This document shows positions 33,515 to 41,391 of a stretch of 62,606 nt of DNA, piece after piece (the stretch's first letter is position 1; each line of letters begins with the position of its first letter). Where the stretch lies: the NCBI GenBank assembly GCA_035493555.1, contig DATJIC010000007.1:1-62606 (forward strand), written 5' to 3'. The notes below the pieces were generated by a model. That model had not been told where the DNA came from and did not search any database. It saw nothing but the letters and a program-made list of their open reading frames with translations. This DNA is from CAMLKC01 sp035493555 (GTDB taxonomy: Bacteria; Patescibacteriota; Saccharimonadia; Saccharimonadales; Saccharimonadaceae). A program made the position numbers and the translations under genes.

Positions 33515-34180
33515 CTATTGCACATTGTTTTTATTGTAGTAGTCTAATAGTTCTTGTGGCACCGCCGGCTCCGCAATTGCGTCGGGCGTAGGGATAACCA
33601 TAATAACGAACTTCAGTGGCGAGTTAGCTGGGATCTTATCTCCGCTTCCTGTGCTCCCGTATCCCTTGTCAGCAGGAATTGTCAGCTCGCGGACACCGCC
33701 AACCTTCATGCCGTCGACACCCTCGGTCCAGCCGGTAATCACCCCGCCTGGCTTCACATTAAGAGGCGCTTTTAACGCTCCGCCGCTAATGGAACTATCG
33801 AATACTTTTCCGTCAGGAGTCCAACCAATGTAATAGGCGGTGAATGTTGACTTCTGCGTCAGCTTCTCGCCTGACCCCTCTTTAAGATCCTCTTTTTTAA
33901 GCGTCGTGACATTGCTCTTGTTGAATTTTGCCGGTTTATTAGAGTACTTGTTGAAATCAGAATAGTACTTGCCTGACAGCTTTTTCGCCTGGGCATCTAC
34001 TTTATCCTGGTATACTTTGTAATCTTTTTGATATTGCGCCGATAGTTCCTGGATTTTTGCTTTGTCTGCCGTATCATTTTTACTGGCAAGTACCATTACG
34101 GCAAACGACCCGATGGTTCCGATAACCATAACAATTGCAATAATCCAAATACCTATGCGCTGACTTTTAGGTGTCGCCAT
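33515..34180 (-). CDS. membrane-anchored FKBP-type peptidyl-prolyl isomerase
   Basis: This 221-residue protein has one N-terminal membrane helix (IGIWIIAIVMVIGTIGSFAV, about 9-28), a Lys/Asp-rich linker, then an FKBP domain (about 100-205). The domain shows LTQKSTFTAYYIGWTPDGKV, FDSSISGGALKAPLNVKPGG, GWTEGVDGMKVGGVRELTIP and GYGSTGSGDKIPANSPLKFV. It is probably outside the membrane, where it would help proteins fold. It lies between NDH-2 and trxB genes, all on the minus strand. Confidence 0.9.
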   Translation of the reverse strand: MATPKSQRIGIWIIAIVMVIGTIGSFAVMVLASKNDTADKAKIQELSAQYQKDYKVYQDKVDAQAKKLSGKYYSDFNKYSNKPAKFNKSNVTTLKKEDLKEGSGEKLTQKSTFTAYYIGWTPDGKVFDSSISGGALKAPLNVKPGGVITGWTEGVDGMKVGGVRELTIPADKGYGSTGSGDKIPANSPLKFVIMVIPTPDAIAEPAVPQELLDYYNKNNVQ

Positions 34181-34236
34181 AAAACAGTCTCTTCCCTCAC
34201 TAATTTATTCGTTTCCAGTATAGCAGATACGAAGGA

Positions 34237-35433
34237 CTATTTCGATGATTGCTCAACCGAAGTTGGCAGAAAGTAATCGTCTTCCATAATTGTTGAGGCA
34301 TGCCACACGCCCAGCGCCTGGCCCAGCGGAAGCATGTCGGAATACCCGACAAAATCGGCTGCTCGGCGTAGTACGGCGGCGATCCAACCGTATAGCCGAA
34401 TTCCATGCCATTCGAATACTGACCATTTTTCACCGACAGGAATGATAACAATCGGCTGTACAGCTTTATATTCTTTGGGGCGCCAGCCACGCTGTTCGCG
34501 CAGGATATTTTTTGCAACAAACTTTGCGTCATGCAGCGCAGTCTGCGCAAGACCTGTATACAGGGTGGCGGCATTATCTCCTATGACATACAGGTCGTCT
34601 GCGGCACGCATGTACTGGTCGACTGCAATACGGCCACGTGGGGCAAACTTAAACTGGTCTTTGTTTTTTTCATAAAATGGGCTGTTGGCGACGCCGGATG
34701 TCCAAATAACCGTCTGGCTCTTGATCGGCTTGCCGCTCACCATGATAGCGTCTGCTGTTTCCGACTGGACTGCTTTGCCAACCTGCACGCTTACTCCCAG
34801 CTTCTTCAAACGCTTCGCAACGCGTCGGCTCGCCCGTTCGCTCATCCGCGGCAAAATCCGCGGCGCCGCTTCAATAAGATCAATCCTGATAGCATGCTTT
34901 TTTAGTCCGTAATGATCGCTAAGCCGTTTTAGGTATGACCCAAGCGCGGCCGCAAGCTCGACGCCAGTAGGGCCGCCCCCAACAACAACATAGTGCTTGT
35001 CCATCGTGTGGCGTTCGGCAATATCGTGGTAAATATGCCGCTTTAGTTCTTTGACTTCTTCCTCCGATTTAATACCATAAGCATACGACTCAAGCCCTTC
35101 GATATTGAAGTAGGTCGTTACCGATCCAAGCGCCAGGATACAACGTTCGTAGTGATACGTTTTACCCGATGTCCCCTTGAGTTGTTTTTCTTTGGCATCA
35201 ATCTTTTCGATCTTATCCATAAAAACGGTAATATTTTTTTTACCGGCAAAAATCTCGCCAAGCGGAACCCAAGATTCTAGATGGCTATGGCCCGTTGCCG
35301 AGCTATACAGTGCGGGATAATACTGAAAGTCTGCCTTATCACTAATTAACGTAATATGATTTGCCGGGTTCTTTGCCAGCTCCAAAGCAGATTTTATTCC
35401 ACCAAAACCGCCACCTACGATAGTAATATTCAT
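34237..35433 (-). CDS. ndh: type II NADH:quinone dehydrogenase
   Basis: This 398-residue, single-subunit flavoprotein passes electrons from NADH to quinone without pumping protons. It has the FAD motif IVGGGFGGIKSALELAKN (about 4-21), the NADH motif VVVGGGPTGVELAAALG (about 152) and YVIGDNAATLYTGLAQTALH (about 285-305). The C-terminal part (about 340-390) has membrane-associating hydrophobic stretches (RLYGWIAAVLRRAADFVGY). It lies just downstream of the terminal-oxidase cluster, so NDH-2 plus bo3 oxidase would form a short respiratory chain. Confidence 0.93.
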   Translation of the reverse strand: MNITIVGGGFGGIKSALELAKNPANHITLISDKADFQYYPALYSSATGHSHLESWVPLGEIFAGKKNITVFMDKIEKIDAKEKQLKGTSGKTYHYERCILALGSVTTYFNIEGLESYAYGIKSEEEVKELKRHIYHDIAERHTMDKHYVVVGGGPTGVELAAALGSYLKRLSDHYGLKKHAIRIDLIEAAPRILPRMSERASRRVAKRLKKLGVSVQVGKAVQSETADAIMVSGKPIKSQTVIWTSGVANSPFYEKNKDQFKFAPRGRIAVDQYMRAADDLYVIGDNAATLYTGLAQTALHDAKFVAKNILREQRGWRPKEYKAVQPIVIIPVGEKWSVFEWHGIRLYGWIAAVLRRAADFVGYSDMLPLGQALGVWHASTIMEDDYFLPTSVEQSSK

Positions 35434-35515
35434 GCTATTTTCTGCTCTTTCTGTATATAGTAGTTGTCTCTATTCCCTACCATCATACCGTTCCCCCTCC
35501 CTGATAGCAATATGC

Positions 35516-36379
35516 TTATGGCAAGAGCCACTCAAGGGAGATCATGGCACAAAATGCAAGGAGAATAATAAGGGAGAAACGGAACATACGGCGCGCCCAC
35601 GCATCGATATCTTTTGCCTTAAATCCCTTTACGCCTAGCCAGATCCAGTAAACGCCCAAAAGACCCATAACAGCAAAGTAGCAATAGCCCGCATACCCAT
35701 AAACGGTAAGTAGCAACGTGGAAATAACAAAGGCAACGGTATAGACAAGAATCTGCAGCCGGGTCTGCTCTTTACCCTTTACAACAGAAATAACCGGCAC
35801 GCCAGCAGCCTTGTATTCTTTCATGCGGTAAATAGCAATCGAGTAAAACTCGGGCATTTGCCACAAGAACATCACCGCAAACACAATAATCGCTCCCGGA
35901 TCAATCGCTCCTGTCACTGCAACGTACCCGGCAAGGATCGGAACCGCCCCGGAGATACTGCCGACAAGCGTACCATGGATAGACAGCCGTTTTGAGAGCA
36001 TCCCATAGAACACTACATAGTCGACAAATCCGATAATCCCAACAATAACGACAAGCCAATTTGTCCAGGCAATCAGGACACCAAGTCCTACAAGCCCGAG
36101 TACAATCGACAGAACAACCGCGTCTCTTCCTTTTACCTGACCCGCAACAATAGCACGTTGCTTAGTCCGCGCCATTTTACTGTCGATATCCTGATCCAGA
36201 AAGTTATTAAGCACACACGCCGAAGCTATAACAAGTGTCGAGCCAACGACAAGCGCGAGAAAAAGCAGAAAATCAATGTGTCCGTTTGCTGCCAGTAAAA
36301 ATCCGGCTGCCGCGGTGAGCGCGTTGCCATATAGGACGCCCGGCTTGGTTAGTGAGTAATATTCTTTAAAGGTCGCCAT
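35516..36379 (-). CDS. cyoE: protoheme IX farnesyltransferase (heme O synthase)
   Basis: This 287-residue membrane enzyme attaches a farnesyl group to heme B to make the heme O used by bo3 oxidases. It has the UbiA-type Asp motif NNFLDQDIDSKMARTKQR (about 58-75), the second motif YGMLSKRLSIHGTLVGSISG (about 128-147) and seven to nine membrane helices. MWQMPEFYSIAIYRMKEYKA (about 175) is typical of CtaB/CyoE. It is the last gene of the cyo cluster, 70 bp after cyoD. No heme biosynthesis genes are visible, so heme may be imported. Confidence 0.95.
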   Translation of the reverse strand: MATFKEYYSLTKPGVLYGNALTAAAGFLLAANGHIDFLLFLALVVGSTLVIASACVLNNFLDQDIDSKMARTKQRAIVAGQVKGRDAVVLSIVLGLVGLGVLIAWTNWLVVIVGIIGFVDYVVFYGMLSKRLSIHGTLVGSISGAVPILAGYVAVTGAIDPGAIIVFAVMFLWQMPEFYSIAIYRMKEYKAAGVPVISVVKGKEQTRLQILVYTVAFVISTLLLTVYGYAGYCYFAVMGLLGVYWIWLGVKGFKAKDIDAWARRMFRFSLIILLAFCAMISLEWLLP

Positions 36380-36448
36380 ATACTAAATGGCTCCACAATT
36401 AGTCTTAGTCTTTATATACATAGTCATTACTGTTACCCCTGGGAAATA

Positions 36449-37144
36449 TTATTTTGTTACAGTGAAGTAGCCGGCAGCATCGGGCTGAAGAGGGTCGTAA
36501 AATAGATGCGAACCCAGTTGATTGAGCGTTATGGTCTTAGGATGGCCGCTCTTTACCGTCAACTTCGTCTCACCGCCGTACACCTCATGATCAGGGTACG
36601 ACCCAAACATAATATCGCGCGGCGTGTCATCTTGATTGATGAACGTCAGCGAATCGCACATACGCGACTCAGTACGAAGAGGGGTTATCTTCCCCTTCAT
36701 CATAATAACCTGATGGTTAGCGCCAATATAGGCACACGCGCCTGTCTTTTCGCCGCCAACCTGGGAGATGCCCTCGTCCTGCGCAAGCTTCGTTGTCGTC
36801 GCCTGAGGAGTCATCATGTTGTAGTTAAGATGGTCCATAATAAATATAGAGCCGAGCACGACGACAAGGATAATACCGACTGTCGCGATAAAGAAAGCCA
36901 CGTTATAAAGGGGTTTCGGCCCGCGCCCCAGATGCAAAAAGAAGAAGATCTGGACAGACATCTGCAAAACAGCAAATCCTAGGATTGTCGCGAGCAATGA
37001 GCTGCCCGTAATGGTCTTATTAACTACCAGGTAGTACGGTATGGCCGTGAATACCAAGGATAATAAGAACCCGATAACATAGGATACTGTGGTGCCATGT
37101 TCGGCTTTTGGTTGTGTTGTAGTGTTATGTGATAATTTGCTCAT
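36449..37144 (-). CDS. cyoD: quinol oxidase subunit IV (CyoD) fused to a cupredoxin-like domain
   Basis: This 231-residue protein begins as a normal CyoD (about 1-112): three membrane helices and the family end GSIFIMDHLNYNMM. Usual CyoD ends there at about 110 residues. About 120 more residues follow: a linker, then a beta-rich domain with MCDSLTFINQDDTPRDIMFG, PDHEVYGGETKLTVKSG and LGSHLFYDPLQPDAAGYFTV, a pattern like cupredoxins. CyoD C-termini face outside, so the extra domain would be extracytoplasmic. His residues (in PDHE and GSHL) are present but the full type I copper set is not clear. Start at 37144 overlaps the cyoC stop (ATGA). Confidence 0.85.
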   Translation of the reverse strand: MSKLSHNTTTQPKAEHGTTVSYVIGFLLSLVFTAIPYYLVVNKTITGSSLLATILGFAVLQMSVQIFFFLHLGRGPKPLYNVAFFIATVGIILVVVLGSIFIMDHLNYNMMTPQATTTKLAQDEGISQVGGEKTGACAYIGANHQVIMMKGKITPLRTESRMCDSLTFINQDDTPRDIMFGSYPDHEVYGGETKLTVKSGHPKTITLNQLGSHLFYDPLQPDAAGYFTVTK

Positions 37145-37740
37145 ACGTACGCCATTAAATATACAATTGTAAAAATAAATATCCACACGATATCCAGGAA
37201 ATGCCAGAACAGACTCAACAGGGCTAGCTTGCGTACTAGGTGCCGGTTAAGCCCCCGCACTAAGACAAACACCAGCGTCACAAACATCCAAAACAAGCCT
37301 GATATAATGTGCAGTCCGTGTGTACCCACAAGGACAAAGAACGACGAGAAGAAAGCGTTGCTGCTGAGTGTATGTCCTTCCCTGATAAATTCAGCAAATT
37401 CTTGTAGTTCCAGGCTAAGGAAGGCAAGTCCAAGCAAAAACGTAATACCAAACCATACAAGAACCTGGTTCTTGTTGCCCCGGCGAGCGGTAATCATACC
37501 AATCCCACAGGTAAAGCTGCTGGTAAGCAGAATTAACGTCTCAGCCAAAGCCAACGGCTGGCTAAAAAGATCGCTGCCCCCTGGGCCGCCCTCGGTATTA
37601 CCATGCAGTACTGCGTACACCGCAAATAACACCGCGAACATGAGAAGGTCGGTCATTAGGTATACCCAAAAGCCGAACATCACCCTATCGTTCGCTGCCG
37701 CTTCGTGATTCATCTCGCTAGTTGCTACTGATTCCGCCAT
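37141..37740 (-). CDS. cyoC: cytochrome bo3 quinol oxidase subunit III
   Basis: This 199-residue subunit, from the ATG at 37740, has five predicted membrane helices (FWVYLMTDLLMFAVLFAVYA, ETLILLTSSFTCGIGMITAR, VWFGITFLLGLAFLSLELQE, FVLVGTHGLHIISGLFWMFV, LSLFWHFLDIVWIFIFTIVY). GTHGLHIISG and WHFLDIVWIFIF are strong subunit III signatures. AAGGAC lies before the ATG. The start lies 16 bp inside cyoB, so translation is coupled. It stabilises the oxidase complex. Confidence 0.95.
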   Translation of the reverse strand: MAESVATSEMNHEAAANDRVMFGFWVYLMTDLLMFAVLFAVYAVLHGNTEGGPGGSDLFSQPLALAETLILLTSSFTCGIGMITARRGNKNQVLVWFGITFLLGLAFLSLELQEFAEFIREGHTLSSNAFFSSFFVLVGTHGLHIISGLFWMFVTLVFVLVRGLNRHLVRKLALLSLFWHFLDIVWIFIFTIVYLMAYV

Positions 37741-39839
37741 CGTCTTGTCCTTATAACGTTCAACGCCCATGTTATTACTAACTTGATAAATTCAAGCAGA
37801 CCCATGTCTTCATCAGGACCCGTGTCCTTTTCAGCATGAAGAGCCCGGACTTTTGCCATCCTTGTCTCTTCCATCTTTTCAACCTCGGCGGCAGTGACGA
37901 CATACTCAGTATCATCGTTGAAAGTTCGGGCGATCACGCAAACGATAGCGCCGATTAACGAAACAATAGCGAGCCAATTGATATGCCACACCAGTGCAAA
38001 TCCAACCAAGAAGGCAAAAATTGAGATATAGATACCCGAGGCGGTATTTTTAGGCATACGAATATCCTCGAACTTGCGTGCCGGTATGCCCTGTTTTTTC
38101 ATCTCCCAGTAAGCGTCCCTAGTTGTTACCTGGGGTATGGTTGCAAAGTTATAAGATGGTGCCGGCGAAGGGACTGCCCATTCGAGTGTTCGGCCCTCCC
38201 ATGGGTCTCCAGTACTATCGTGCAGACGCCTTTTTTGAATGACACTGGCGATAATCTGCGCAAGCTGAAGGGCGACGCCAACGGCTATGATAATTCCGCC
38301 AATGAGCATAAGGACATAGAATGGCTGCCAACCAGATGATGCATCGTACGTGTCGAGCCGCCTGGTTGCCCCCATAAGCCCAAGAATATACATAGGGATA
38401 AAGGATAGGCTAAAGCCAATCATCCAGCACCAAAAGGCGTAACGTCCAAGGCGCTCGTTCAATCTGTAACCGGCAATTTTAGGGAACCAGTAACTGATGC
38501 CGGCAAACACACCAAACAGTACGCCGCCAATAACATTAGAGTGGAAGTGCGCAACCAAGAATAAACTGTTGTGGAACTGAAAGTCGACAGGCGGAACGGC
38601 AAGCATTACGCCGGTGACGCCGCCAAAAGTAAACACGGCAATAAAACCGAGAAACCATAGCATAGGGGTTGTCATTCGTATACGGCCTTTGTACATGGTG
38701 GCGATCCAGGTGAACACCAACACGGTTGTCGGTATCGCAATGAATATTGTCATCACCCCAAAGAACGAGTTAACGTCCGCTCCTGCCCCCATGGTAAAGA
38801 AGTGATGGAGCCATACCGAAAGCGCGAAGAGCGAAACACCGATTAGTCCGATAATATTGGACGTATAGTTAGCAATCGCCTTGCGACTGAAAGTCGAAAC
38901 AATCTCTGTAAACACGCCATATGCCGGCAATACCAAAATATATACCTCTGGGTGTCCCCACATCCATATCAGGTTGGTATACATCATGGCGTTCCCGCCG
39001 AGTGCCGTCGTAAAGAAGTGCGTGTCAAAATAACGGTCAAAGAAAACCAGGAAAAGCGTTGCCGTTAGCAGCGGAAAAACGGTCACTGCCATGATCATGC
39101 TACAGAGCGAGCCCCAGGTAAACGCAGGCATCTTCCAGAGGGTCATTCCCGGCGCACGCATTTTAAGGATTGTCATAATAAAGTTAATTGCGCCCAGCGT
39201 CGTTCCTATGCCGGATATCTGCAGGCTCCATATAAGATAGTCCATACCCGTACCCGGACTAAATTCGGTCCCCGATAGTGGAGCAACCGCCAGCCACCCT
39301 GTAGCGGCGTATTCCCCACCGACAAAGAAGAACATATTTACCATTACCACTCCGGCAACAAAAAGCCAAAAGCCCAGCGTATTAAGGAACGGCGAGGCAA
39401 GGTCGCGGGCACCAATCTGCAGAGGAACGATATAGTTTATCAAACCAAAGATAAAGCCCATTGCTACAAAGAACACCATAATGTTACCGTGAGCGGTAAA
39501 GATCTGCTGGAAGTGCTCAGCCGACAAATACCCATGCGAGGCACCGAGGAACCCAGGCATATCACTGGACCCCAGCGCTTGCTGCAGCCACATCATCAAC
39601 GCCTCCAGGCCACCCCTTGCAATAAGCATAAACCCGGCCACGATAAAGTACATGATACCAATCTTTTTTGGATCAACCGAAGTGAGCCATTCTTTCCAAA
39701 GCCATCCCCAGCGTTTCGTCACCGTTAGTATCACAATAAGGGCCAAGATGAGCGCACCAAAAAATGCCGACCCGCCAATGGTAAACCATTCGTGCGGAAG
39801 TGCTTCCATGCTCAATCTACCAATCAGGAATTCTTTCAT
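37725..39839 (-). CDS. cyoB: cytochrome bo3 quinol oxidase subunit I
   Basis: This 704-residue catalytic subunit reduces oxygen to water and pumps protons. Heme/copper ligands are all visible: FTAHGNIMVFFVAMGF (heme b His), WMWGHPEVYILVLPAYG (CuB His and cross-linked Tyr), SVWLHHFFTMGAGADVNSFF (two CuB His) and VAHFHSNVIGG (heme o3 and b His). The N-terminal extra helix and the C-terminal extension are as in CyoB. It lies in the order cyoA-B-C-D-E and overlaps cyoA by 4 bp (ATGA). Confidence 0.97.
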   Translation of the reverse strand: MKEFLIGRLSMEALPHEWFTIGGSAFFGALILALIVILTVTKRWGWLWKEWLTSVDPKKIGIMYFIVAGFMLIARGGLEALMMWLQQALGSSDMPGFLGASHGYLSAEHFQQIFTAHGNIMVFFVAMGFIFGLINYIVPLQIGARDLASPFLNTLGFWLFVAGVVMVNMFFFVGGEYAATGWLAVAPLSGTEFSPGTGMDYLIWSLQISGIGTTLGAINFIMTILKMRAPGMTLWKMPAFTWGSLCSMIMAVTVFPLLTATLFLVFFDRYFDTHFFTTALGGNAMMYTNLIWMWGHPEVYILVLPAYGVFTEIVSTFSRKAIANYTSNIIGLIGVSLFALSVWLHHFFTMGAGADVNSFFGVMTIFIAIPTTVLVFTWIATMYKGRIRMTTPMLWFLGFIAVFTFGGVTGVMLAVPPVDFQFHNSLFLVAHFHSNVIGGVLFGVFAGISYWFPKIAGYRLNERLGRYAFWCWMIGFSLSFIPMYILGLMGATRRLDTYDASSGWQPFYVLMLIGGIIIAVGVALQLAQIIASVIQKRRLHDSTGDPWEGRTLEWAVPSPAPSYNFATIPQVTTRDAYWEMKKQGIPARKFEDIRMPKNTASGIYISIFAFLVGFALVWHINWLAIVSLIGAIVCVIARTFNDDTEYVVTAAEVEKMEETRMAKVRALHAEKDTGPDEDMGLLEFIKLVITWALNVIRTRRWRNQ

Positions 39840-40741
39840 TCTTGCCCCATATGGTGGTCGTGAGACCCCATGTATTTCATAAGTACTTTATCGTATAAGT
39901 CCGCTTCTGTCATCGAATAAAAAGCAGATGGATTATTTTCGCTAGGCTTTAATAGACTCTCATATTCTACCATATCGAGTACGCCCGGAAGCTGTTTTAC
40001 ATGCCGCACCCAAGCATCAAAATCTTGCTTGGAGCTGGCACGCGCCGTGAACTTCATTCCAGCAAAGCCCTTGCCGTTTATTTCGGCCGAGCTACCCGTA
40101 GAATCTCCTAGTGTCGTAGGCACGAGGTTAAGCTTGTTTGTCATACCGGTCATTGCATAAAGCTGACCACCCCAGTGCGGCACCCAGAACGAGCTCATTG
40201 GCATGTCGTCTGCCGTCAGATCAAATTCTACAGGGGTATCTACGGGGACCTGAACATAATTAACGGTTGCAATATGCTGTTCTGGATAGATAAACAGCCA
40301 CTTCCAACGCAGTGCGATAACCTGAACGGTCAGCGTCTTATTCTCGGAATCAATCGACTTTTGCGGCTCAAGTTTGTGCGTAGCAACCCACATAACCGGC
40401 GCCAGTACGAGCATAAAAACAACGGGAATCGCCCACAAACAGAAAATAAAAAACTTGCCATGCTTCTTGTCGGGGTCAAACTTTGCTTTCGTGTTAGATT
40501 CTCTGTATTTCCAGGCAAAAAAGTATAAGAAAAACAAGGTAGGAACAGCAATCGCAAGCAGTACCGCCGTTGTGAAGACTATTAGTTTAAACTCTTCCTG
40601 AGCTACGAAGCCTTTTGGATTAAGCATTCTGATGTCGGTACCATTAAGCAGTACCGCAAAAAGTAATACCAGGACAAACACCCACAAGACGACATACAGG
40701 ATAGCCCTGTTCTGTCTGGATTTATCTGTTTGTTTTGTCAT
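39836..40741 (-). CDS. cyoA: cytochrome bo3 quinol oxidase subunit II
   Basis: This 301-residue subunit has two membrane helices (about 15-35 and 52-72; a third weak one near 97-117) and an extracellular cupredoxin domain. The CuA ligands of cytochrome c oxidases are replaced (SFWVPHWGGQLYAMTGMTNK, no Cys), as expected for quinol oxidases. The lipoprotein Cys of E. coli CyoA is Thr here (LLNGTDIRML), so it is not lipid-modified. It heads the cyo operon, with GGAAAGG before the ATG. Confidence 0.95.
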   Translation of the reverse strand: MTKQTDKSRQNRAILYVVLWVFVLVLLFAVLLNGTDIRMLNPKGFVAQEEFKLIVFTTAVLLAIAVPTLFFLYFFAWKYRESNTKAKFDPDKKHGKFFIFCLWAIPVVFMLVLAPVMWVATHKLEPQKSIDSENKTLTVQVIALRWKWLFIYPEQHIATVNYVQVPVDTPVEFDLTADDMPMSSFWVPHWGGQLYAMTGMTNKLNLVPTTLGDSTGSSAEINGKGFAGMKFTARASSKQDFDAWVRHVKQLPGVLDMVEYESLLKPSENNPSAFYSMTEADLYDKVLMKYMGSHDHHMGQE

Positions 40742-40770
40742 CAGGCCTTTCCATTATCGTATACATAAAC

Positions 40771-40798
40771 ATTATATCTCACTATAGCATAAGTTTAA
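40771..40798 (-). promoter_or_regulatory. promoter of the cyo operon
   Basis: Minus strand TTAAAC, 16 bp, TATAAT. The start site near 40764 gives a leader of about 22 nt that includes a GGAAAGG ribosome site. Unlike several other genes here, this unit has a normal leader. Confidence 0.6.
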
Positions 40799-40855
40799 GC
40801 GCGATATACCAGTCTATTTATGGTAACTGCTATCGAGGTAGGCTGCGAGCTGTAC

Positions 40856-41389
40856 CTACTCGCCAATAGCAAGTTTTAGCAAGATAACGCCAATACCAAT
40901 CGCCATTTCCGCCGTACTCACAACAATGAGCCGAACAGGACTCGTATAGATGCGTCTTCCCGCCGTAAAAGAGAGTAAAAACAACGATAAAAGAAGTGCT
41001 ACAATGCTCGCCATAAATGCGGTTTTCAGTGAAATGAATGTAGTGAGGCTCGCCATGATAAGGAGTGTTGGAACGATAGCTGGAACAAAAAGACCCGAAC
41101 TGGTAAACGCCAGCCTGCCAAGGTCTCTGCTAGCCATACTCTTACCATGCACGGCACGATGCGAAATACGGGACGAGATAAGCGTTGCCAGCCAGAGAGC
41201 CGTTACGGTTCCAATAATACTCGCCACCGATCCGCCTGCCGTATGATCACCTGCCGTCTTCCATAAAGCAACGATCAGCGCGAGCAGCGTAATGGTCGCG
41301 TAAATCCGTTCTTTCATATTTTCAGCCACGTACTCCTTTACTTCAGGAGACAATAGATCGGCTCTTCGGGCTTTTGGGCTTTTTGGCAT
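40856..41389 (-). CDS. multi-pass membrane protein of unknown function
   Basis: This 177-residue protein has a polar N-terminus (MPKSPKARRADLLSPEVKEY) and four to five membrane helices (TITLLALIVALW, VASIIGTVTALWLATLI, LFVPAIVPTLLIMASLTTFI, FMASIVALLLSLFLLSFTAG, VSTAEMAIGIGVILLKLAIG). Its stop is 2 bp from... the pheT end region lies upstream: its ATG is at 41389, 2 bp before the pheT stop at 41392, so it may be cotranscribed with pheST. I do not recognise a family. Confidence 0.6.
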   Translation of the reverse strand: MPKSPKARRADLLSPEVKEYVAENMKERIYATITLLALIVALWKTAGDHTAGGSVASIIGTVTALWLATLISSRISHRAVHGKSMASRDLGRLAFTSSGLFVPAIVPTLLIMASLTTFISLKTAFMASIVALLLSLFLLSFTAGRRIYTSPVRLIVVSTAEMAIGIGVILLKLAIGE

Positions 41390-41391
41390 TG

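Noticed and set aside
39836..40741. CyoA lipoprotein signal
   Set aside because: The lipobox cysteine is replaced by threonine (LLNGTDIR).
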